From positions 868,001-932,000 of the forward strand of contig BSBK01006741.1 in the NCBI GenBank assembly GCA_027943335.1: DNA of 64,000 bases, written 5' to 3'. The DNA comes from Chamaecyparis obtusa. Its lineage: Eukaryota > Streptophyta > Pinopsida > Cupressales > Cupressaceae. Of this stretch, positions 13,152 through 24,255 are shown one piece after another (positions within the stretch are counted from its first letter, which is position 1; each line of letters begins with the position of its first letter). The position numbers were made by a program, and so were the translations under genes. The notes beneath the pieces are model-generated. The model did not search any database. It had not been told where the DNA came from and was given only the letters and a program-made list of their open reading frames with translations.

Positions 13152-13156
13152 AGAAC
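13152..13156. other. Target-site duplication AGAAC (right)
   Basis: Perfect copy of 6268-6272. Host sequence resumes at 13157. Confidence 0.9.
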
Positions 13157-13669
13157 TGTATAGTACATGGAATATTATGATCATTCCATGATTATTACAT
13201 TGATCCAGTGACTCATGCTCTTGGTTTGAGACCAATCGAGCCCACTTTACCTCTTTTTTTATTTGTCTTTTAAAGTTGCAAGTTAACTATCTTAAGAAAC
13301 AATGAACAATTAGTATTATTTGTAGACCAAGTTGGATCATGTTTTGTGTGTTTTAGGTGTTGGGAGGAATGTAGAAGTGTTCTCCATAATGGTGGGATTT
13401 GGGGAAGTCTATATGTAATATGTGGATCCATTCAAAATTTTAGAGAATGATTATATAATTTAACAAGTAATATTCTTAGCATTCCTATCAAATATGAATT
13501 GTGATTAGATTAAATGTACAATGCTTTGCAGTCAAAATCTATTTAATGGATTTAAACTTGATTTTATACAAGATACTACTAATGCTAGTATGTTTATATT
13601 TGACGGATGACCACATTAATATCTTAATTCAAAGTATAGGAGACAATTTTTTGGTATAATTATAGCCCA
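13157..13669. other. Flank between Copia-1 and the CACTA remnant
   Basis: The first ~80 bp continue the sequence interrupted by Copia-1 and may be degraded Gypsy-1 gag. The remainder is AT-rich with no feature I can name. Confidence 0.35.
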
Positions 13670-16400
13670 AATATTTTCTTGTGAAGAAAGACCATGTTTG
13701 ACAATACAAACCCAAAACAAGATCAGGAGACAATTGCTAGATTGTGGTCTAAGTTCAAAAGAAAAGGTGATGGAAAATGTTATTGTCCCTACAAAAATTA
13801 CAATGGCTTAAAGAATTGAAGACTTCTAATCAAAACAACTGAGAAACATTGTAGGTAGCATGGTCACATTGAATGGGGGCACAATTTTCATCCATTGGTA
13901 CGTATTTTAATATATTATTTTAATAATTTATATACATAAGAAATCAATTGATGATGATATCATGGTCATGGTTAATTTAAGGTCATCATTTTGATATAGG
14001 TCAACCAACAAGGGTTACATGTTATGGACCATAACAATCCAAAAAATGTAAATTTCCAAGTGGAGGAACATGGAGGTGTGAATACCAAAGGAGAAGATAA
14101 TGATCCCATGGAAGAAGATGATCCTGGGACAAAGAACACAATTGAAGATGATGGAATTATCGCAGTTGATCATGTGCCAGAGAACACGATTGAATATGAT
14201 AAAATTGGCACCGATCATGATGACAAAGATGACCTTGATTTACCTATGCTTGAAAAGGCATACGAGCCCCTATACAAAGGCTCCCAAACAAATCTTTTCT
14301 CCACTCTATTTTTGTTGGTGAACTTCAAGGTTATGAATGGTTTATCCAATGTAGAAATATCACGTATGTTAAGGTATGTCATATATGTCATCTTTTTTCA
14401 TCTATTTTAGTCGTAATTTCCTTATAGTTTACAAAGCATGAATCATACAGTAGCATTAATATTATTTATATTAACAAATTATATTTTTTGTCATAGATTG
14501 ATAGGTGAGTGTTTGTTACCACCATCAAACATTCTACCTTTCTCATATCGCTAATTATCTGCCATTATGAAAGATATTGGAATGGAGTATCAAACAATAC
14601 ATGAATGTCCCAACGATCATATTATATATCATAAACAACATAAATTTTCAATAAAATGCCCTGATTGTCATATTAGTAGATATCGATCAGATCAAATAAA
14701 AAAAGGTTCCTTGTAAGGTTCTTTAGTATATTCCCATTATTCCACATTTGCAATGATTATTCAGGTGCACTACCTTGGCACAATTTATGGATTACTATGC
14801 ATGCAATAGAATTTAAGATGACATTATGTGGATGCCTACGGATGGTTCTACATTTAAGGACATAGAGGAAACTTGGCCATACTTTAAATAAAAACCTTGT
14901 AATCTCAAGCTTTCATTGACAGTGGATGGTGTCAATCCATTTGGAGAGATGAGACTCGATGTGGCCTAATTTTATTATCAATAATAACATTCCTTCATTG
15001 ATGTCCATAAAGAGGGAGCACATAATATTGGCAATGACTGTTCCATGTATTTTTTCATTTAATAGTCATCTAAATTTATTTATGAATAATGCATCAAAAT
15101 GGTCATAATAATTATGTAATATTTTTATTCATTCAACTAGGTAAGTACCAAGTTAAAGATATGTATGTATATATTGAGCCCCTTATCAATGAGTTGTTGG
15201 AGTTATGGAGTGGGTCACTATGTATGACATCTCTAGACCAATAGGAGAAAGACAATTTCAATTCCATGCAATGTTTGTATAGACAATACATGATGCCCCT
15301 AGGCTAACACATTTTATGACATGTTATATTGTTAACACATTTTTTTGTATGTTATAGTGATAAGATATTTTTGTTGTATGTTTACGTTTGCACATGATAA
15401 TCATAATTATCAAAATTAACATATTTAATCTAATTATACATGATCTTGTAAGTCTTCAGACCAAGGGAAAATTTGCATGTCCAGTTTGTGGTCTAAAGAT
15501 GAAATCTCATCATTCAAAAAATTTAGGAAAGAAGGTGTTCAAGAAGTATAGGCACTTTCTCCACGAAAATAATAAGTATCGACTAACTGAAAAATATCTT
15601 TCCAATGGGAAAGAAGAGACTACATCAAAGTCACAAAGAATGACACCTCACCTATGGAAGTTAGAATACAATAGAATAAATCATCAAGGTAATGTCATTC
15701 CATCTTATAGTTTTTGTTTGAAATTTATATTTTGATATTGTATTTTGTTTAATGATGATGTAATTGATGCTCATGAAGGTCGTCAAGGCATTAATGACCA
15801 ACTTCCAAAAGGACTACAAAGTTATCCTAGACAATTTAGTAGGTTGTCGTACTATTAGAACCCCCCAATTGTGCATTTGTTTGATGGTATGCATATTGGA
15901 AAGAATATAACTAAGACATTATGGAAATTATTGGATGGAAGGCGTGACAAAGAAAAAATTATCCAAATTTGTAGTGACATTCAAGATTCCAACCATGCAT
16001 TGAAAAATGTCATTCAATCAAATAAAAATGGAGACCAGATTGATATAAGTCTCATCCCTTGGTTATTATCGGAGTAGAAAAATAATGGTATAAAAGAAGT
16101 CATACAAAAAAATTGATTTCCCATAGGATTTTCTTTGAACATAAACAATCTCACATCAAAGAAAAGTGAATTTGGGCAAAGGATGAAACCAAATGATTGG
16201 CATACCTTTATTAAGGTAATTTATATTATTCTTTATTCTCTATATAGTTGTATACTGCATGTAGTTTTCATTGTCTTATTTTCTAAAATATTGAAAAGAC
16301 CATTTTATAAATATTGTAGTACGTTCTACCTCTATCTCTCCCACACCACTTCGATGACAGTGTCAAACAAGTTATATATGATCTTGGAAAATATATGAGG
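13670..16400 (+). pseudogene. CACTA (En/Spm) TNP2-type transposase remnant
   Basis: Short open segments in one direction and in the correct order resemble a TNP2 transposase split by introns and mutations. At 13755-13900 there is a Cys/His stretch (CYCPYKNYNG, then EKHCR and HGHIEWGHNF) like the N-terminal transposase-associated domain. At 14024-14374 an acidic linker ends in YEPLYKGSQ and NVEISRML. At 14507-14715 are LLPPSNILPFSY, ECPNDHIIYH and CPDCHISRY. At 14890-14950 is LKLSLTVDGVNPFGEM. At 15150-15220 is YIEPLINELLELW. At 15448-15680 is KGKFACPVCGLKMKS followed by KYRHFLHENNKYR. At 15870 is LFDGMHIGKNITKTLW, the usual DVMHIEKN block. At 16135-16215 is KPNDWHTF. Such proteins cut and paste CACTA elements. 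Terminal inverted repeats were not found, and several stops make it inactive. Confidence 0.85.
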
Positions 16401-16639
16401 TTAGAAGCGTACTTGTTAGATTTGTTTTATAGATATTATAAGGTAGAAAGAGAGTTTGATTCCTCCATTCTAATGTCCCTTTCAATTGACTATAGTGTTC
16501 TTGGCAATATATTCCATACATAAGGAGGCACATTATTTCATTGTGACACATCTAGGGCATGATAAGGCTAAAACTTCCTCTGTATTGGCTTCCACGGACC
16601 AGCATATGGCCCTAATAACATAAGAACCAATTTCCAAAA

Positions 16640-17170
16640 TTATCTTCTTACCACTTCTTTTTGACAAAGGGGTTTTTTTAAACTAACAAATAGACCATTT
16701 TGAGTCATTCTATAGTATGTATATTGAAATCCTAATCTCTTATTCCAAACATTATACATCCAACCATTCATAAAGCTACAAGATGGTAATCTAGAAATAT
16801 CCTGAACTGCTAAAAAAATTGTAATACTTTTTAATCTACCTTTTTTCATTTTTAATTGCATTGGTTATTTGAACAAATTAGGTTTGACAACCAAAGAGGT
16901 AGTAGGGAAACACTTTCCTCCTTTGCATCCATCATCTTCAGAGGTCTCTATGTCTAGTGATTGATCGACTAGGAACTTGGTGTCAACAAGAACTATATCT
17001 TCCTCAACCATTGTTGCCTTGAATGATTTTCTCTCAGCATCTCCAATGAAAATTTTTCCAATAGAGGGTTTAATGAGAACATCTTGAGGTCCATCTATAA
17101 AATAGACTACACCTCACCCAAATGAAACATACCTAACAGGGCCTACGAGGGAGACCTCTCAATGATTAAT
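16640..17170 (-). pseudogene. Unidentified minus-strand coding-like fragment
   Basis: Read on the minus strand from about 17140 there is an almost open stretch with protein-like composition (VVYFIDGPQDVLIKPS, FIGDAERKSFKATMVEEDI, VLVDTKFLVDQS, then ETSEDDGCKGGK), ending with a stop at about 16867. A second piece at 16640-16861 in a nearby frame reads SCSFMNGWMYNVWNKRLGFQ. One in-frame stop lies in the first piece. I do not recognise the family. It may be an exon of a captured or dead host gene, or part of the downstream section of the CACTA element. Confidence 0.35.
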
Positions 17171-17199
17171 CAAAATACCACTCACGTGCGTAAGACATG

Positions 17200-19020
17200 C
17201 CTCCTCGAGTGCTTTTATGGGATTTAGTTGTAGAGTGAGGAAAACTCTCTTTTAGTTCTCTATTGATTGTTTGTTCCCTTTTATAATATTTAAGTAATAC
17301 GAAATTATTTAATATAAATATGTAAGGGTAAAAATTACATAGTCATGCCTTCTTCCCTTATTTTTTGGGCTGAATTTGACAAAATTTACTTAAATGATAA
17401 CATTACATAGCTATGTCATCTTCTCTCATGTTTCAGACCACTTAGACTAGATTTCCTAACATGATAACATGTTTACAAGTGGCATATTCTTGTATAAAAA
17501 TCAACCCAAGAGTTTATCCTAACATATTTCCATTATCACTCATCCAAAATTTATTTATGCATGCAAATGTATAAATCTTAAACTATTAAATCTCAAAATT
17601 TAGTTGGACCTTTTTTTTTTTTTTCTACCAACCATTGTTAGCCAAACTAGTACACATTTATGTTAATTTATGTACCATATTATCATATATATTATTTATG
17701 CATTTAAGTAATAAAGGAATGAATGTGACACATCCTAATGCATTATGAATAATTATTGCAACATAATTGAAAAATTAAACTTCTATTATGAGTTTATATC
17801 ATCATCTTAGACATATTACATGTTTTCCCATCGTCTTTAATATTCATTTATCATATTTAACTAATTTACCTAGGGGCTTCACAGAAGTATTAATCCCTAA
17901 TTAACAAGTTTCCATATACCATCTCAAATACCTTCCATGTTTAGAAATGAGTACAATAAGTGCTATAATAGTTTTTAATCTTATACTAATTCACTTTCTT
18001 GAGTTAGGATCATTAATGCATACCATGGTCACTTTTGTAAGTGTGAGTATATTTTTGTATGCATCAATCTGAGCTAATAAGATACACTTGATAGGTAGAC
18101 TCCAAGATATTTATTTTGACCAAGCTTTTACTTTTCAATACGTTGGTGAATCCATCCCTAACATCTTTAGTTATATATTCTTTCATCTAATATTTGGACT
18201 AAATATCTATTTAATTGATTAAAATTTTATAACTTTAATTATATATTTTATTATTTCAATCCTAACTTTAAATTCTAAATTATTATTCTTTCATTATTCT
18301 TATTTTAATTTCATTATTAGTAGACAATTTGTAAGATTAGAAGATTATTTTGCAAATTCTTATATATAGACATTTGTTAACACGTATAAATGATTTATAA
18401 TTAAAATTTATATTTGAGATTTGTCCAAAAAATGATAGGGATGAATAACATATATCAACATTCAAATAAGCCTTTTAACTAGTACACTAAAATATTGATC
18501 TCTAAATATTTTATGATAAACAACATTAATGTTATAGCTAACATAGATGTAGATGCAATGCATAGATTTAGAAGAAATTATTCTCAACTGAAATATGATT
18601 GGATCAACTGATTATATTCCTTTAGTACATTTGAGTTGACTTAGTGATAGAGAACTCCTACTCATAAAAGACAATCATAAATCTCAAATCATTTATCTAT
18701 AATTTTTTTCTATCTGTTTATAATAATTTTAAAGAACACATGTTAAATTTTAATTTGTTCAGACAACTCATCTAATATTATATTAAATTTTTAATGAGAT
18801 CTCAAAAATATCTTTTGAATAAATCAAAGCTTAGAATGATGATACTTTAATCAAAATATGAGATATCCAACCAGTTTTTATTGATCATTATTACATTATT
18901 TTGACCTAATCCCGATTTCGTAAAAAAGGGAAGAGTACTGAAATGCTTTCAAGCAAAATGAAACTCAAGGATAGGATCTAGCCGTAGGCACTGGAGTAAG
19001 CCGGGTTAGGAAAATGGGCC
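17200..19020. other. AT-rich sequence without recognisable genes
   Basis: About 1.8 kb of AT-rich DNA with a short poly-T run near 17610. No open frame of note, no LTR ends and no RNA gene was recognised. Confidence 0.4.
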
Positions 19021-19029
19021 TCTCAAAAT

Positions 19030-19910
19030 GCAACGATTTTGTACTATACTTACAAGTTTTGATGCTCTGCTTATAGTAATGGTTTAGGGCAGAAGGTATC
19101 TATGTAGTAATCAAGGGATTCGTTTCAACTGCAAATATCATATGAGTAGACAAGGCATTGGCTCCAATTTTCAAGATCTTGCACCTATTCTTTTATCTTC
19201 TTACGAATCTGCAGTCTCGAGTTTGTTTTCGAAAGCAGTATACAGTGACACGTTTGAGAGAAGCAATGTATCATCTCATGGCGAACAATAGCAAGTTGGC
19301 AGACCTCGAGTGATCCCAAGCTTTCTTAAAAAACTGAGTTAAGCCATGCGACTGTCGGATGATTAGACTGTAACTGGGAAACTATTTAATAGCTTAGATG
19401 TGCAGGTTGACAGGTACTACGTATGTAATGGACTACAGCTGACTGAATCCCTACATTCAAGATGGGCATTTTGATTCCTTCATCCAAATTATGTTTTGAT
19501 TTCTTTAGGGTTTGTTTATTGCCATCTGACGTAACTATAGGGTTGTTTCATTAGTCATCTTTCCTTTCAATTAGTTGCATAGGTGACCATATTTGCAGTC
19601 TAGGTCTGCATGCGCAGCAGCACAGAATGGAAAAAGACCTATGCAATAGATTGAGGTGTTGGAGGAGTTGTTGACGTCTGCATAGAGAACCTCTGAGATG
19701 GTACAAATGTGGAGCACGTGACACAGCTATGAGGTGCACACACTGCAGAATTATTAAGACTGATGCATTCATGAGTTGCGTGCAAAATTACTAGTTTTAC
19801 ATTTATGTCCAATGTATCTTGGCATTGTGTGGGCTGGCAAGGAAATGTTGCAACATGGGATGTAGTGTTATTGAGTTAATGTGTGTTTTTGTTTAAATGA
19901 AAATTAGTGT
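19030..19910 (+). repeat. Block A, copy 1
   Basis: Aligns by eye with 20310-21500: shared phrases include GATGCTCTGCTTATAGTAATGG, CATTGGCTCCAATTTTCAAG, GATGTGCAGGTTG, GAGGTGCACACACTGCAGAA and TTTATGTCCAAT. No protein product is evident. Copies are clearly diverged with indels. Confidence 0.75.
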
Positions 19911-20189
19911 ATGTCTGTTGTGGTGTAAAATAAGGAAAAAAAAGTGATAAGGGCACATACTTTTTAAATTTATAAAGATAAATGTAAAAAACAATTTTCT
20001 TTTAAGATATTTAAATAAAGTTTCTTATATTAACATTTCACATGGCATTTATTAAAATTATATTTATCTTTAAAAGAAATTATTGTAAACTCATATTTAA
20101 AGGGTTCTAACTTAATAATACACTTTCTTTCTTCGACAATCTTTTAGTAATATTAAGCATTTCATATAAATCTATGATGACCCCATCAA

Positions 20190-21500
20190 CTAGACTTACC
20201 AACAGAAGTATAATTGATCAGCTGGTTGTATTCCATTCTACTTACACTCAATTTTCTTTCTTCTCATTCTCCAACGTCCAAATAAGCTTCTATTATTCTC
20301 TAGAGCGTACATAATTTCCTTACATGAGCTTACAAGATTTGATGTTCTCTGCTTATAGTAATGGTATCTATGTAATGATCAGTAATTAGAGGTATCTATG
20401 TAATGATCAAGAATTGTTGACAAGTCATTGGCTCCAATTTTCAAGTAGGTGTACCTATACTTTTATCTTCCTAGATTTCCGCAGGCTCAACTTTTGTGAA
20501 AGAAGCAATATGAAGTGACAAATTTGAGAGAAGCAATATATCATTTCATACCCAACAATAGTAAGTTGGCAGACCCCAAATAATCCCAAGCTTTATTAAA
20601 AAGAAGAATAAGACGTGCAAATGTAGGATGATGTCACTGTAACTGGAAAATTATTTAACAATTTAGATGTGCAGGTTGGCTAGTATTACGTGTGCAATGG
20701 ACTAGAATTGACTGCAGCACTACTTTCAAGATGGACATTTTCATTCATTCATCCAAGTTACGTTTTGAGTTCTTTTGGGTTTATTGCTATCTTATCTATT
20801 TGTGAGTTTGTTTCATTAATTCTTTAATTTTTCCTTTCAATAAGTGGCACAACTGGCCATATATATTACATACTAAAGACCATTTTGTTGAAATGTTCAT
20901 TTAAAAGTGAGCGAGGTTTGCAGTATAGGTCTACATGTGCAGCATCGTAGAATTCAAAAAAAGTTCAAGTATATGAGATGCCGCTAAGTTCTAGACAGAT
21001 TGTACTTCTGACTAAATTTTTAAAAATGAAAAATACAATAGATTTTCATAAAATTTTCAGCATCTGTTCTTCATGATCTGCACATTTTGTGGTCGAAAAC
21101 TACAAAATAATTGCAAAAGAATCAGTGTTTTTGCAAATCTGAAAAAAAAAGTTTGACTTTTTTGTTTGTTTGTTTGTTGTTTTTGGTGCATTCTGTCTCG
21201 AACTTAACTGACACCAAACATATGTACATTATGCTTGAGGAGAAGTTGGCCAAGTAGTTGAAGTCTATATAGGGAGCCAATGAGATGACACATTTATGAA
21301 GAGTAAATGACCATATGATTTTGTGACACGTTAGCTATGAGGTGCACACACTGCAGAATATTTAAGACTAATGGGTAAATGAGTTGCCCAAAATTACTAG
21401 TTTACGTTTATGTCCAATCGATCTTTGGAATTGTATGAGTAGGCAAGAGAATGGTACAATATAGTATGTAGTATAGTGACTTGATGTGTGTTTGTGTTCT
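20190..21500 (+). repeat. Block A, copy 2
   Basis: Second copy of the 19030-19910 block, in direct orientation. It extends further left: TGATCAGCTGGTTG and CTTACACTCAATTTTC are shared with copy 3. It carries extra sequence at about 20860-21230 that copy 1 lacks. A short tandem TTTG run is near 21160. Confidence 0.75.
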
Positions 21501-21529
21501 AATTAAAATATAATTTTGTACTTTATCTT

Positions 21530-23250
21530 TAAGTTATTTGTACATTTTGTTAGATCTAGTTTGAAAATTAATTCATATATACTACTCTTTTTCAACGATT
21601 TAGTTTATAAGAAGGATATAATCTTTTACCATATGATAAATTCATTATATTAAAGTCTTTGCCTAATCTAAGTAGCGGTAGATATTGAATTGATAACCAT
21701 CAATAAAGAGAAGATATTTCAACAACATCATTGGAAGGATAAATATTAATAATATCATATTTCCACAATCCATTCTTAACTACATGTGCATTTTTGGATT
21801 CGATTGTGTGTGTTTTTTAGCATCAACGTTTCGGATCACACTTCATGATCCATCATCAGAAGATAGAGTGCAAGAATGGTAAAAATGAAGATGACATAAA
21901 TATTAATAATTTATTTAAAATATTGAAAAGAGCCTATAATACTTCGTTAGTAGATCACATGTATTTTCTACTAAGTGTGGTTGCCATTTAAGAGAGAGAA
22001 AGGTGACAGGTCTTCATTGACTCGCATCATGATTGCTACATAAAAAGTTTTATCTAGCCAAATAGTATGGTAAACAACAAAAATTAAAAAGATAGTAATC
22101 TCAAACTCTTGCAAATAGATGACATCCAGATTTGATAATTGTTGGTGAGTATCTCTCATTTAGCATTTGATCGAGAGGTTTATAAGATCTTTGACCATGT
22201 GAGGAGAGACAATATTGGTGCAAGTCCAGTAGCATCATCACTATGTGGCTCACTAAGAGTGGCGTAGTGACTTCAAATTCTTTTTCATAAAAAATTCCCA
22301 ATTTATTTTTTGGGGCATTTAGTCTATTTTTCTCTAGGACCTACTTCCCCTCTTCCATTCACCTAGGAGGACTACAAGAATGTCATAATCCCCTAAAATG
22401 AGAAGTGAGAAAGTGAACAAAATTGCCTAGGTGAGAAAATATAAGTGAAGTAGATTTATGCATAATGATATATTTAGGCCTATGTACCTTGCTAGACAAT
22501 TCACTATTGGGGAGAATCTCCACTTTCTCATACCATCTTGAAATTTTGGTTCCTATATTAGTTAGTATCTTTGTAACTAAACTGGTAGTAAATAGAATTG
22601 AAATCAATTAGACATTATGATATATTTAAAAATATGCTAGAAAAGTTTTCATTTAAAGAAAATCTACACTTTCTCCTTATCTTGAATTGTTAACCTATAC
22701 TAATTAGCATCCTTACAACTTGATTGTTAGTATTAGAGAATCTCCACTTTCTCCTTATCTTGAATTGTTAACCTATATTAATTGGCATCCTTACAAATTG
22801 ATTGTTAGTATTACTTAAAGTCTTAGCATGAACTAAAACTATTATAAATTTTAATTGTTTTTAAACATATGCTGGAAAAATTTTCATTTATAGAAAATCT
22901 CAACTTTTTCTTCATCTTGAATTTTTAACCTATATTAGTTAGCATCCTTACAACTTTTAACCTATATTAATTAGCATCCTTACAACTCGATTGATAGTAT
23001 TACATGAAATCTTTAACATGAGCTAAGACTAATAAAATTTTGATTATTTTTATGATTCTTGATTGTAATCCTCCCCCCTTCTTCCTTTTCAGGAAAGAGA
23101 GTCTTAAGGCCGAGTAGGCTTGCTTTGTCATAAAGCAAGGGGTCTTCAATCTTATAGTCAGGAAATTGACACCAGAACTTGTTGGATATGACTATTACAA
23201 TTCTATGCCACGTATAGTACCCAACGAAGATGCAGAAAGAATGCAAAGAC
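21530..23250 (+). repeat. Block B, copy 1
   Basis: Aligns by eye with 31350-32560 in direct orientation: AGTTATTTGTACA..TTGTTAGAT, GATAGATATTGAATTGATAACCATC, TCAACAACATCATT, ATTGAAAAGAG.CCATAATAC and GAAAATTGACA.AAGAACTTG. It also holds an internal duplication: GAATCTCCACTTTCTCCTTA-like units near 22660, 22735 and 22895. A minus-strand open stretch at 23013-23252 has no recognisable domain, and I do not call it a gene. Confidence 0.7.
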
Positions 23251-23269
23251 AATGAAATAATAATACCCC

Positions 23270-23652
23270 ACAGAGATATAAATGATCAGCTGGCTGGATT
23301 CCATTGGCAGGACTTTGTAATGACCAGAAATCTTAGTTTCTTTTCTACTTACACTCAAGTATATTTCTTCTCATTCTCCAACATCTATATAAGTCTCTCA
23401 AATCACTTGTCATTTTGCGTTAGGATGCATGAGAGCTTCTATTATTTTGCATCATACATAAATCCTTGTATGAGCTTACAAATCTTGATATTAAGTGCTT
23501 ATAGTAATGGTATTGGACTAGATAAATTCTGGTTATCTACCTATAAAGTAATCAAGGAATTCTTTTCACCCCCGTATATTGAGTTTGCATATGTTATATG
23601 AGGTGGCAAGTCATTGGCTTCTATTTTCAAGATGTTGTACCCCTTCTTTTAT
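23270..23652 (+). repeat. Block A, copy 3 (cut off by Copia-2)
   Basis: Matches the left half of copies 1 and 2 (TGATCAGCTGGCTGG, CTTACACTCAAG, GAGCTTACAAATCTTGAT, CAAGTCATTGGCTTC) up to CTTCTTTTATCTT. There it joins the shortened 3' LTR of Copia-2. The right half of the block is missing. Confidence 0.7.
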
Positions 23653-23702
23653 CTTTAATCACAAATTCTTCAATCAAATTCCAAATCAGTTGTAGTCCAA
23701 CA
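23651..23702 (-). repeat. Remnant of the Copia-2 3' LTR
   Basis: About 52 bp ending TAGTCCAACA matches 29936-29987 with two mismatches. In element orientation it is the first ~50 bp of U3. The remaining ~1.4 kb of the LTR is absent. Confidence 0.85.
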
Positions 23703-23721
23703 ATCTCTCCCTTTGGCATTG
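23703..23721 (-). other. Polypurine tract of Copia-2
   Basis: On the minus strand AATGCCAAAGGGAGAGAT directly precedes the TGTTGGAC start of the LTR. It is nearly identical to the tract of the non-autonomous element at 34348-34366. Confidence 0.85.
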
Positions 23722-23722
23722 A

Positions 23723-24255
23723 TGGAAACTCAAGTAATATGAAATGTACCATACACATACCAAACATACATTCTACAACTTTGTGAACAAATGTTGTAAG
23801 TCGAATAGACTTAATATGTGCAATCACTACGTTACTAAACCAGCATTAAATAATACAGCTTTACCATTCTGTAGTTGTGATCTTTTCAGTTCTCATATTC
23901 CTACTTCTATTCTCTATAACTGATCTTCAATACTCTGTCTCATTCAGATTGTCTCTCCCTTAGATAATTCTCATCGGTGCTTGTTCCTTTTCATATCTTG
24001 TTTATTTCTTCCCTTTTATTGTTTATCTCTTCCCTTTTCATTTCATATTGTATATCTCTCCCTTTGACAGCAATGCCAAAGAAACAAATGAACAAACAAT
24101 TCTATCTTTTTCTGTATCTCTGAATACTGATATTCCAATCGGTTCAAGTTCGCCAACTTAATCACAACCTTGAACATGATTCAAAGTGTGAACTATGCTG
24201 CATCAACATGAATGATCTTCTGATAAAAGTAGGTTGATGCAACAACCAGGTCACC
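23723..24255. other. 3' untranslated part of Copia-2
   Basis: Between the end of pol and the polypurine tract lies about 530 bp without an open frame, rich in CTCTCCC and TTCCC runs on the plus strand. Confidence 0.5.

Noticed and set aside
23013..23252. Possible minus-strand gene in block B
   Set aside because: No recognisable domain, and the frame is not kept in the second copy of the block.
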